Shown piece by piece: positions 13,185 through 26,100 of a DNA stretch of 64,000 bases; position 1 is the stretch's first letter, and each line of letters starts with the position of its first letter. The DNA comes from Tetranychus cinnabarinus (lineage: Eukaryota > Arthropoda > Arachnida > Trombidiformes > Tetranychidae): positions 20,336,001 through 20,400,000 of the forward strand of contig WHVY01000001.1 in NCBI GenBank assembly GCA_022266195.1. Direction: 5' to 3'. The position numbers and the translations under genes are program-made. The notes under the pieces are model-generated. The model was not told the DNA's origin, did not search any database, and saw nothing but the letters and a program-made list of their open reading frames with translations.

Positions 13185-16002
13185 ACAAAGTTTCATCAAG
13201 TTTTCTCCATTTTTTTCGATTCTTTCTCTTACAATTTAATTATCGTTGTCGCGGCTGTTTTTCCCCCTCAAACTTGATTGACCAGCAAAAGCAAAACTAA
13301 TAACCACTCGAATACTCAACCAATTTACCGACAAAATTTTTCGGTTGAAAGGGAAAAGTTGAACAGCTTTATGTAACGATCAAAATGTTGGAGTGAAAAT
13401 TTCACTCTTTCACTGTAAATAGTTGATTGTTTTACTGATGAAATATGTCTAAACACGAAAATGCAAACTTTTTGTCTTTCACTTTTAAACTGCAAACATT
13501 TTTTTCCACTGAAAATTCCACTGAGTAATGATTCATTTTCAAAAATTATCACAAACAATGATTTTCTTTGCCAAATTTTTCCTCATTCAAATTCATTGCG
13601 CATTTCATTGTTTCTGTTTCAACAATTCATTTTCTTCATGACTTCATTTCGACTAAGCGAGCAAAACAGAAGCTAATTTATCCACAAACACCTCCACTTA
13701 CATTGAAAACTATTTTGCGCACTTTTACACTGAACTTTTTACACTTTTATCATTTAAAGATTGTTTTCATGAAATTTGAGATTGAAAATTTTAAAGAAAA
13801 AAAAATCACGAAATAGACCTGAAAAGACAATTTTCCCTTTTCGGTTGAAAATGCGGAAATTGCGAAAAGCATTTGAAAAGATCGATTAACATAAAAATAA
13901 GACAAATAAATCTGGTCAATAAGTTAGTGGTCTAGTCAACGTAACACGCACTTGAGCCACAAAATTCAAGAAAAGTTGTGTTCAACCAAAAAATTCATTT
14001 TCTGTAGTTACTTCATCGTCATTCGAAGCTTCATACAGCTAACAACTTGAATTATTGTTGATAGATGGCAGCTTGAAAGGCACAAAGTAACTGAAAAGTT
14101 CAGATGTACATTCAACTTCAAATTGAACTGTTATCGAATCAAGCATAAATGGAAAAATTGAAAGTATATTCAATAATTTATTCGCACGCCGTGATTTGAC
14201 TTGAAATTGATTTGAAATTTCACGATAAAAGTAAAACAAATTTTGAAAGTAACAAATTAAATGTCTTGTCTAAAATGGATAGTTATTATGCATGATTTGA
14301 AGAAAAGTTTGAAAAAGATTTTCACAGAATATCTTCGTTTTCTCGAGTGAACAATCTGTTTCCGTTATTATCCAATACATCAAACCCATGTAAAGGGATA
14401 AAACATGATTAAACATGACAAGGTTACTTTGCCAAGGAATGCAAACAGTTCAATTGAACAAGTTGTAACATTGATTGAAACCAAATTCCCAATCTTTTAA
14501 TCACATTTCAATTCGAATAACGAAAAACACGAATAAATTCTGAGAGTAAATACGCGATAAAAGTCAAATTTTTGAGTTGAAACATTGATCGAGTCTGATT
14601 GGTTGAAATGACGACAAGTTCATTAATTTGAGATTCCGGTTGAAATAAGCAGCAAAAAATGTTGCCAAAAAAGATGTATTTAAAGGTTGAAAAGCGCAAA
14701 AAAATGTTCCCAAAATTTTAAAGTAAACTTACAAATTGAATGAAATTGAAATTGAAACCAGAATCATTAAGTTGAATGGAAAAGGAAAAAATCAAAAAAG
14801 TTCTTTTCTCATGCATTTCATGAAATGTTTGCCTTTCAATTTTTCCCTTTTCCATGAAATTTAATTTCTCAATTTCATCAGAATCAATCTGGCAAGTTTG
14901 AACAGAGAGAGAACGAAAAGAGGAAGAAAAAAACATTTCTCTTTACCATGTTCATCATGTAATACAACTGTTTACTCTAATTCATGTAAATGAAGGCAAA
15001 ATGTTGAGTCGAACTTTTTTTTACCACAAAAAAAAGAAAAGTGAAACCAAAGAGTTTAATGGAGTTTCGAGGTAAACAAAGTAGAGTTTGAACAGAACCA
15101 TGATATCATTTCAATATGAACCAATTTTTCTTTCAACTTGCAATTGTTTTCTTGGCATCATCAATCTCACACCATGATAATCGAAAGGCGAAACGAGAAG
15201 AAAAAAACTTGAAAGTGTAAAGTTCGAGATGGTGCATGATGTAAATTGTGATAAATGTTATTCATGAAAATGATTAATGCAAAAGAATTTGTCCTTGTCA
15301 AGAACATAACGATTATCAGTAATGTTCAGTGATATTAGCAGAATAATGAGTTGAGAAAAAAAGAATTTTTTTTTTGTTTTCGTTCGATAACAGTTGCACT
15401 GGAAAACAATGTTGCAAGTAAACAATGGCGCTCATCACATGAACAAAGTGAAAAGTTTTGAGAAGAAAAAATAATCTGAAAAAAGTGGAAACAAAAGAGA
15501 AGAGCTTAATCCATGAAACATGGGCATTTCCATTTTACTCACTTCCTATTCAGTAATTTCATGATTGGATTGAGTCCAAGTGAATTTGCAAACAATATCA
15601 TTACGACAAGTTGATCAAAGTGGCGACGAAATTCAAATGAATTTCCAATGAATTTCGATTTGAAATTTTCCAACGAAAATCTCAAGGTTGGAACGAAAAG
15701 TTTCGCTAAGCCGAGGATTCGTCATTGAGAAATGATCGATAGAGTTTTAGTTTTTACTAGGAATATCAAACTTCACCCAAGAGATTAGTTTGACTCGATG
15801 AAGCTAAGAATATCATGAATAAGAAAATCAATTTTTTATCCTAAAAAGAAATGATTTATTCGATTGTCAATCAATCAATTTTCAATTTCATTTCATTATC
15901 CATTGTTTCAATGGTAAACATGAACGAACCCAACTGACCAGAAATGAGAACCAACTAAAGGGAAAACAATGTTATTGTTATGCATTTTTGCATAACTCAT
16001 TC
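13185..16002. other. Junctophilin 3' UTR and gene-to-gene spacer
   Basis: AT-rich sequence between the junctophilin stop and copy 2 of the duplicated block. Open frames here are short, hydrophobic and without family features. Apart from the candidate polyadenylation signal I see no further structure. Confidence 0.6.
13905..13910 (+). terminator. Candidate junctophilin polyadenylation signal
   Basis: AATAAA lies about 720 bases after the junctophilin stop codon. The hexamer is common in AT-rich DNA, so this is only a candidate for the 3' end. Confidence 0.3.
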
Positions 16003-16587
16003 CATGAAAATGCCTGCCAATGTTACTCTCTAGTGTCGACATTTTTCTTGCTTCCATTTTCTCTGTCGACCAAATTTCTATTTACCTTTTTCTTCTGTCT
16101 CTCAATTTGGTAGACAGAATAAAAGGGAGAACAAAATGTGTCCCTATTTTTGTAACACACGCACATTATTATTATCCTAATTTACTCTCTTCTTCTCTTC
16201 TTTTTCTTCTTTCTTCTTCTTCCTCTCTTTTCGAGTGAGACTCAGAGTAACTTGGGATAGTTTACCCTTGATTGAGTTTCTCCATCATCATTATCATCAC
16301 CATTTGGAACAGTAAAGTTACATGAGTGAGAACAGAGAGAATAGAGAAAAAAGGAAAAAATATTTCTTTTTGTTGTTCGTCACAACGAAACCAACGTTGT
16401 TCACTTATCTTCAACTTTTGTGTTTACATTTTTATTTGCCATTTGCTTCTTTCCAATTGAACATCAATGTTGATCTTGTTTTCATTTTAAACATTTAATC
16501 ATCAATATCATTATTTACCTTGCAAATGTATTGATCATCGTTGTTATTTATTTTGTTGAACAATTTTCATTCAAAACAAAAAGTATT
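16003..16587 (+). repeat. Duplicated 0.6-kb block, copy 2 (upstream of dunce exon 1)
   Basis: Near-identical to 9353-9949 in the same orientation. It ends about 220 bases before the ATG of the dunce/PDE4 first coding exon. The right edge lacks the GGT that makes the splice donor of copy 1, so a transcript starting here should either run straight into the 16808 exon or use another donor. The TATA-like AATAAAAGG (about 16119) and the TTC/CTCTC tract (about 16185-16235) are preserved. Confidence 0.93.
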
Positions 16588-16807
16588 CGATAACATTTTT
16601 TTTTAAATTTTGTGAGTTTACTTTCAAACTAACTATTCACATCAAAAGGCAAAAGCTCAAGATGATGTTTTAATCACTTTGCATAATGCTGTCATACAGA
16701 TCCACTGTCAATCAAAGTTGATTGATTTATTCGTGTTTTTTGTGTAACTCTCTTTGTCCCATTTGTTTTTTGCTTGATCCCAACTTGTGACTAAAATTTG
16801 CTTCATC

Positions 16808-17130
16808 ATGACCAGTTGGTCTCCTCGTAAAATGGATGCTTGGATTGATGAGAATGAAGAGATGGAACAAGATGATGAATCAAACACTAATGTCTTGGGT
16901 AGCTCGTTTAATGAACTATGTTACCCATCACACTCACCGACAAGCATCAATGTTTCCTCATCTCAACGTAAAATTTCAACTTCAGAAGCCAAAATTCGTA
17001 AATCTTTTAAGCGAAGCATTTCTTTTTCAACGGCAACAAACACTTCATCCATCATCTCACGCCGTGAATCATCCAAACTCTTTTCACCTTTGGACACTTC
17101 CCGACGTAAACTTCACCTAGAATTAACTGA
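16808..17130 (+). CDS. dnc: dunce exon 1 (isoform-specific N-terminus)
   Basis: Codes residues 1-107 and two bases of Asp108. The ATG at 16808 is the first in this frame after an in-frame TGA about 30 bases upstream. The region is acidic, then Ser/Arg-rich, with SRRESS as a possible second PKA site. The donor ACTGA|GTAAGT at 17130 gives phase 2, matching the acceptor at 43684. It has no recognisable domain, as expected for PDE4 isoform-specific N-termini. Confidence 0.8.
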
Positions 17131-20100
17131 GTAAGTTGATCTTAGCGCGAAAAAAAACTATAAGACTGAGTAACAATAAGTGTCAATTTCAAAGGTATAA
17201 AGGATCAACTTTAATCATCAAAGTCATTGTCACAAGTTGAAATTGAAAAAGCTTACAACAATAAACTGATGATTAAACCTTTTATCAGCTTTACCAATCA
17301 GTTAAACTCTGAGTTAAAGTTAGGTTAGGTTCCGTTATGTTTGATACCAAGTATCAAAAGAGCTTATCTCTAGTTGAACCAATAATAATGCAAAATAACC
17401 CAATGATTAACATTAAACTTTGAGTCAAACCCATTGAAAGTGACATTAATTTTTACTCAGCCTACCATCAACTTCAATTTGAATTAAACTCTTGGTCAAA
17501 CCAAATGCTCAACAATCATTATTCATACCTGGAAAAGTAGTTAAATGAACTGACTAAACACCTTTTCACTCAACTAATCAATGAAAAAAGAGTGCAAACT
17601 TTTCTTGACTCTTCTTGTCATGCAACCAGCTTGTCTTGAACAACCTTATAATTATATTTTTTTGTCAACTCTAATGATAAATTATCGATTGCAAAGTAAA
17701 CTCGTGAAAGGGTCAAAAGCAGAGATAAGTAAATACATGGAAATGTTGCCATTGATGAGACAAAATATCATTAAGGAAACATTTCTCGCTCAGATTCTTT
17801 TCTTTTTCCTTTGCTTCCCTCCAATCATCAAAATTCATCTCATGATAAATGTACAGAAAGAGAGAGCAAGAAAAAAGTCAATTGCTAGTCAACAGTAAAT
17901 GCAAATATTGTTTCTTAACTGCTTCTCATTGAAACGCAATCAAACCAAAAGACGATTTATCATTGCAAAAGTCAATCCAAGTCAAACCAACAGAGCATTA
18001 GCATTGACCATTAATGCATTTGCCAAATATTTGCTTGTCCAGTTTACGTTTTAACGTCCATTTGCACATTGACAAGTGTTCAATTATCAGGCAACTTTTT
18101 TTTCCTCTACAAAACCTTCATCAAGAATAGATTGAAATGAATAGAAATTTTTCTTTCCAATGACTTTTCTACCGTTTTCTGCAATTTCATCGACTCTTTT
18201 CACTTCAAAATTTACGTCACCTTTACTCAGCAAATTGAGACCAACTTCATATCTCATGAGCTTTTCTCATTTTCCATTCATTTATTCACTTTCAATGTTT
18301 CACTTTCAACTAATTATTTTATTTAAATTTTTTCTGTTCGTTTAATTTTCTCCCTTTACATTGACTAGTCTAGTCTAACTCGAGTTCAATTGAACTTTAA
18401 ATTGCGTGCTCAGTTTTTTTGGGTTAACCTGGTTCTTGACATTGTTTATTTGGTGAAATGAAATTTGATTAATTTGATTAAATAATAATCTTTGTCAGGT
18501 TAGACTCGATGCGTAAATATTATTACAAGTGAGGAAAGCAAGTAATCTGATTAATAAACTCTCAATGAAGATCAAATGTTGTTGACATTTCAACTTGACT
18601 CTGGGTTGAGTTTCATGGGTTGACCCACGGCTTGAATCAACTCACAAGTATCCTTCATCTTTTTGTATTTACATATTGTTATTGAATGTATTCAAATGTT
18701 TAGATTCACATGCATCTCATTTTATCAAGTCTCAGATTTAGGTTAGATTTAGATGAGATTAGATCAAAATAGGTTACACCAGGGTTTGATTGTTTTACTT
18801 AAATGTTCAGGAAAGTCAACTGAGATTTCAACTCAATCATTTTGCCTAATTTTCATCTGTCAATGTTCAATGGGAAGAGAGATTGGACGACAGTTGCAAT
18901 AATTTCAGAGATGGATCATGATACATCGTCATGTTATTAAACGTTGCTATTACAAAAACTAAATCATAACATTAGTTAACTCTGCTTCATTGGTAACGAC
19001 AGTTGAAAATGACATTTAACAATTGATAGTTTCTCACAAAATCGAAGCAAGATAAATCTTGAACTATCGATAAATTGACTGTTGATGAGTTTGCCGATGA
19101 AATGAAAAAGAATCTGTAAAATAAATTAACTTGATTGATATCATTGTATCATTAATGAAATTTTAATTTAAGAAATTAAAGTTGAAGCAAAACACAAATC
19201 TCTTAATGACCAACATGTCAATCAACTTTAATGAATGAGTGTAAATTGAAACTGTATGTGAAAATCGATACAATCGATTCTAAAAATGTATCGACAGGTA
19301 CCGAACTAATCGATTTTTTTACGCAATGTTTTCTAATTTGCGACATTTGCTTCATATAAAAGTCCATTGACCATATTTTGAGAATCGAAAAAAATCGATT
19401 ATTTACCCAGAATCGGTTGAAAAATCGATACTCTTAAAAATCGAAAAATCACTTTTCCAAACCTACTTATGATACCAGTTAATAGATGGCGCTGCAAGCA
19501 GAACAAAGCGTTGATAAATTATTATCAAAATGAATATTTCAAAGTAAAAGTGAAAATCAATTGAAACAAAGTGCTACTCAACTCTACCATCCAAGCTCAT
19601 TAATAAAACAGACAATTCCATCATTAAATTGCAACAGCCAATTTGTTCCACCAAAACATTTGCAATTTTCATTTTTTCTCACTTTTTCACTTCTACTTTG
19701 AATACATCAACTTGAAACTTTCAATTCCTTATTAATTTTGAATAGCAAAAAATAACAATTTTTATAAAAAAACATTAAAATGAAATAAATAAATGTCCAG
19801 AAATGGGAAAAACTTTGAGATTCAAAAGAAACTTATCTAATGTTCAATAAAAGTCATTTTATCCTGTTGACCTAAAGACACCCAATCATTTGACTAACAC
19901 ACCCAATAACCTACCACTTGATTAATATGCACAGTGAATAATATCACCAATAATGATGAAGTTAATAATAATTATCTAACCATGAATCTTGATTCATCCA
20001 GAATAAGTTGCCTCATAGTTTCCTCGTCACAAGAAAATTATCATTTTCTTGGTTATCCTGCGTTCTGAAGATGATAGGAATACACTTGTCCAACACTGAG

Positions 20101-23100
20101 AGAGCAAATAGTGATCCTTGGGAGGGGAAAATATCAGCAAATAAAAGCTCTTATCAGCATTTCTCATCACACTTATTGATTCACCTTTTTTTCATTACAT
20201 TGAGCAAAGAAATGTTGATCCAAATAAAGTATAACAATATTTACATGGAAAGAGAAAGGCTATTAAATGTAAACATTTCTCTCCTTATTATCTGATTCAT
20301 AGCAAACAGCCGAATTCTGTAATCAATATTCCAATGGAAATGAAACTGTTATAAGTTTGTGTTGAGAAAATTCAGTTTCTCAGAACTCTTTTCTTTAACG
20401 AAAAAATGATCCAAATATTTTAGTCGAATCGAACCCTTTTCAGATACTTTTGTCCAATAAAACTTTCATTTTTCAATCAATAATTTTCTTTAAATTTTGT
20501 TCGCCATTTTGTTCAATTGAACAGTTTTCCATTAGCTTTTCCAGGGTTAAAAGGGTTTATTGATTGAAAGAGAAAAAACAGAAAAATTGGAATTCATTTT
20601 TGTACCAAATTTCCAGACAGTTTCAAGGGATTTCAATTTTTCTCGTGAAAAGTTGAAAAATGAAAATCTAGTTTCAAGTCTACAAGTTTCAACAAAAAGT
20701 TTCACTTTTCATGATAATCTCATCATTAAATTATCTTCATCAACCTACTCACCTTGTGCTCATAATTAGCTGAGTCAACTCATGTAAAGAATGTCAATTT
20801 GTTTAGGAAAAACTTCATTTCTTAAGTCGACATGAATAGAGCATCAATCACAGTTTAAACATGAACTTTTCATTCTCCGTTAGAATGAGATTATTTAGTT
20901 TCTACTTTAATAGCAAACAAATTAAGCAAAACAATCATTTATCACTTTTACTTGTGGAACCAGCATTCGGGTCAAATCGATACGCAAAGCAATGATCAAC
21001 GTTAAACAATTATAATGGATTCTGCTTGAAAAAAACATTGAAAAATTGACTCGTGATATTCATCAATTTATTATGATTGATGCAAATCAACATTCACATT
21101 CATCTTTCAGTCCATGAAAGCTCATCAATTAATCTTTTACTGTCGCAAGAAAATATGAAAATGAAAAACACGAAAACTCGAAACGAAATAGTAAATCAAA
21201 TTTGAGAAAAAATAACAAGAAAAAGTTTAGAATTTGAAAGAAAATATCATTTCAAATATTCACATTCAAGTCATGAAGTAGTCGAACTATGAATAAATTC
21301 GATGCGCCATTCTCCAATAAAAAATTAATAAAAGTTGGATGCAGAAGCAAATTCGATTTACCTTTAAAACATTTATCTCAGTTTTAATCGTCTTTTCGTT
21401 GGAACTAAAAATATGCGCAAAACGATTTGCAGCTTCAGAATCAAAGTTTTATACGAGAGTTTGGAATGTTTTACTTTTCGAAAATCCAATTCGCCAAATT
21501 CGCTCGAACCTTAAAAATCAAAATTTACTTTTTTCTCGATTTGCAAAAATGTTCAAACTGGAAGCTCTGAGTTTATTCCTAGGGTCAAAATTCCTGTTCA
21601 ATGGACATGGCTTTTATAGTGTATTAAATGGCTCTTTGGTTCATTAAAAACTGAGTGAATTTGGTTCAGTTAATGACTGGTTATTATTGATAAACAATAT
21701 TGACTACCTTTTAGAGCAGTTTACTTGAAAGTAATTTACTTTTGATGATTATGATCGTCTATGAAGATGATCATGTATGATAATGGTGACTGTAATGATG
21801 AGACAACTTTATCCCTTTACAATTACCCAGCACTTTAACATGAAGTGAAACGAAAGAAGAGCAAGAAAGAAAAGAGACTTTTCCCTGTTACCCATGAGAC
21901 TAATAAGTATAACCTGTACAGAGAAATGGTTCATCAAGTTGAAACGTTAACATTAACAAGGCTAGGAAAAATGAGGGAACCAGAAGATGAAGAAAAATGT
22001 TATTCCGTCAACGTTGACACTCAACTTTAATCATCATTACCATTATCATTATTGGTTTATGTGAATGGTGGCCTTTTCAAGCTCAAAATGCAACAAAATG
22101 TTTTCAAAAAACACTCGCCAACCTGATTACCAGTAATCAACCAACTCTAATATTTTGAGCTAACAAGGTAAAGTTGAAAAATCAGATTCAACTTGCAAAT
22201 TCATCAGTCAGTTGCTCAGTTCAATTAGACTGTTAACATTCTCAATAGGTGGCACCATGTGAATGCAACTTTTTCTGATAAATTCTTCATTCGAAATTCA
22301 GAATGAAAATTGATAAAATTTTTCATTTCATTTAGAATTGAATTTCCACAATTCGAAAATTGCTATTTTTGTCGATGAAAAAGTGATTTTCGAAGATTTT
22401 CTAAAACCAAAACTTTTTCCATTCGAGTTTCATTTTTTTCGCAACGAAATTCGATTTCCAAGTCTTCCTTTCGAATTTCGGCCTCAAGTCATTTTTTTCG
22501 AATTTTTGTTGATTTTTTAGCTTTTCTACAGAAAATTATGTTCACGTGAAGATTCGCAATATTTTTCTGCTCAATTTTTTCTTCGAAATTCGAAAATGCA
22601 AAATGCAGAATTTTTCTTTCGATTGAATGTTTTAGATGACGACAAAATCAATCAAAAAGATTTTCTGTAATCGAAGATCAATTTTTCATGTCGCATTTAC
22701 AACTTGAACTAGACATTCTTTTGGGCTAATTGTTGGCTTTGTTTTTTTTCAATAGAAAATTTCTATTTATTCATCTTTTTCATGATTGAAAAAGGCTGAG
22801 ATTTTTTATTCTTTATTCCTTAATAATGATGAGAAAAATGGAGAAACGAAAACAACTGCAATTGAATGGACAAAATTAAAGCAAATGTTTGTTGACTGAA
22901 TGTGATGAAGAAAAGATTTTATTTGATATTATTATGTTTTCCTTGGAATTTCTCGGTTTTTCCTTCTTCTCTTTCGTTTATTACATTTTTACTGTCTTTC
23001 CCTCAATTTTATCACTTTATCTCGATAAAACATTATCATTCCCAGCAGACGAAAGTATATGAAATGGGACAGAATCACGCGACGCTAATTCAAGTTTTAT

Positions 23101-26100
23101 AGCTCAAACAGCAACTAAACCAATTCTTTACTTTTCCCTTTGCCTTTTCCCACTTTACCATTATTATTTTCATCATTATTATAATCGTTATTATTTCATT
23201 TCATTCAATTATCATCACTGGATTCAATGCTATGTACAATGTTTAACCAGAAAAACGAACAAAACTCGAAAACAGATCAGAATAAAAGATGAAACTAAAT
23301 TAAAGCATTGAAATGAGAAGAGAAAGAAAAGCAAAAAAGAAAACAAAATGAAAACATTTTTCATTACCAAACTTGAATAAAGTTCATTATTGATAAACTA
23401 TTGAAAATATTGTTGCAAAGTTGATATTGATTGGATACTTTTTCAGGGTAAAACGACCATTAATGTTTTAGCTTTCAATCTTTCCCTTCAAATTAACACT
23501 TTGAAAGCATGTTATTGTTGGCTGAAAAAGCAAATGGAGAAATGGTAAAAACAAATTTTCCAAATTTAATCAACTTCATCATTGTGTGAACAAGTTCAGA
23601 GTTGAGCTTGAGGCAAAGTCAACATTTGCTTTTAATTTATATCAACATTAAAAGCATATTCTTAACCTTTTCCAAGTGTAATCATTTCCAGTACAGTTTT
23701 CATTACATTCAATATGTTCAAACATATTTTTTTTGGCAAATTAAAAGTGAAAAGTTGTTGGAGCGAGGAAAAGTTAATCAATTTTGCAATTTCAATCAAA
23801 TATGATTTCATTGAAAATGCATTTGGATTTGTCATTAACTTAATCAAAAACTTGTCAATAACGATTTTTACATGAAAATTGCAATGTAACCTTAAAGGCA
23901 AATTCATTTTCATCCATTTTCGTATTTACTTTTTGTTTCAATTTGTAAATAATCTTCAACATGAAACTGAATTTAATGACATTAATTTTGATCGAAATCT
24001 GTTTTTCATTTGAAAGGAAACAATTTTTTAAGAAGAAAGTTGTTTATCGAAAAACAATTTTCTGAAGTTTTGCATTTGCATAGTTGAACATTTGAATAAA
24101 TTGTGTTTCGATTTTTGATTTTTATGAGTTGCTGAAAAGGTTAATCAGTTGAATAAAGTGGAAAGGAAACAACAAGAAATGCAAATTTGAAAGCTTTTTA
24201 ATTGAATTTGCTTGAATTTCCAATTAAAGCGGTAAAAAGTTTCCAATCAAAATGCAAAGCTCGAGTTGTTTGAGTTTTCTGTCCATTTACTTTCATTGTT
24301 GACTTAGACTCGAATCATAATTGTCAACTTGTTGGAGTTGAACTCGCAAGTATTAAAGCTCGATATTTGATTCGAATCCAATTTCGCTGAGTAAAATGAT
24401 AAATTGAAAACAATGAATTCGATTTTTTGGTGATGAAAATATTTACTGACGAAATTGATTCCATTTGGTTACACCGAGAGATGAATGATGGTTATCCATT
24501 ATTTTCCAATTTTATCCCTTTTTCCACAAAATGCTCATTCCATGCTTTTCAGTCAACCGGAAATCTTATATTAAACAGCAACCTTGCATCCATCATGAAG
24601 ATGCATTTGAATATTATCTCAAAGTCCAGTAGGAATAGAAAAAATGAAAACATGAAAAAACAAGAAAACAATCTTTCCATTCACTTGAACAATATCAAGT
24701 TAAAACATTTATAAGTCGAAATAAGATGTTTACAATTCCCAGTCTTCTTTTCGATGAAATATGAATGACCATTGGACAATATCAGAAATGGTATAGAATT
24801 TGAAGGAAAGAATAAATGTTATCAAAAAGAAGACAAACATGAAGAGATGCCCGTTGGTCAGTTTACCATGAGTTGATAAAGAAGTGAATTCTTTTTTTTG
24901 TGAAATGAAAGAAGAAACTGATAAACAATTGAAACTGTTTGTCTAAACATTTTGCTTTGAGTTATCAAATTTTAACTCCCTGTTTGGAGGGAAAGAGAGA
25001 AAGAAAGATGAATGGAATTGAGAAAAAATTGAAACTTTTCTTTTCTCTGTTTGACTTTTCAAAAGATGAATGATTTTGACTTTGATTCAAGGTTATTTAC
25101 AAGGTTCCCGATCAATGAAGCTCAATGCGAATTGTATTGACAATCACTGGGAGTGAAAATTCATGATAACTTTATTATTGAGTTGGAATAACCTGAGAAT
25201 CAGTTTTTTTCTTCTTCTTTTTTCATCCAAAGGCATTCCCTTTCTGTTCAACTTTATCACATCAAATGAAACTTTCATCAATCAATTTATCAACATCAAT
25301 ATCATTTTCGTTATTTACTCAGATTTATTGTTCCAAGTATCGAAGTCCAGTGTTTCATTTGCATCATGAAATGTCATTTTTCTTTTTCCTCTAATTCCAA
25401 TTTTGCATTTGCTTCAACATTTACAATCATTTACTTGTCATTAACTCAAGGTTTGTTGAATGAGAAAAAATGGAAAAAAAACATTTTTCCAATTATCTCG
25501 ATAGTTCATTCCAAATTTTTCATGAAAAATTCAACTTTTCTTTCACTTTTGTGCTTCTCCACACCTGGCTATGGCTCAATGGATTCAACAGCGAAAATGT
25601 AAACTTGTAAATTGAAGTTCAATTTACACAAAATGAAGAAACAAAAAACTGCTTCGAAATTAAATTTTGTTCACTTTCATGTTCTAATGCAAACAAAGTG
25701 CATTCATTTGGTTTTACCCAATGCAAAGTCAGGAATAAAATTCAGTTGAATGAATACGAAAGTTGCTCAGAAAAGTAAATAAAGAAGCTTTTCTGTCCAA
25801 TGGAAAATTCACTTTTTAAAGCGAGAAAAAAATTCTCTCAAAAGATCAAAAGATTTAGTCAAATAGACAATTAGAATCAATTGAACTTTGATTACACTTT
25901 CAGGTAACCAAAAGATTCATCAAAATTTGCATTAAAATCAATTTCCAAATTGGTCAGGCTTGAAGAAACTGGACAGTTTCGAATAAAATATTATCCAAAA
26001 TGTTCGCTTTTATTAATCATGATTTCGATATAAAATTGTTGGAAGAGAAAAGAGAATTTTTTTTATTCTTTTCTCATTTCAATGTTCGTTATCAGCAAAC

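Noticed and set aside
21339..21647. 102-codon plus-strand frame with a signal-peptide-like start
   Set aside because: Hydrophobic N-terminus can arise by chance in T-rich DNA; the rest is Phe/Leu/Lys/Asn-rich and it lies inside the dunce intron with no exon signals.
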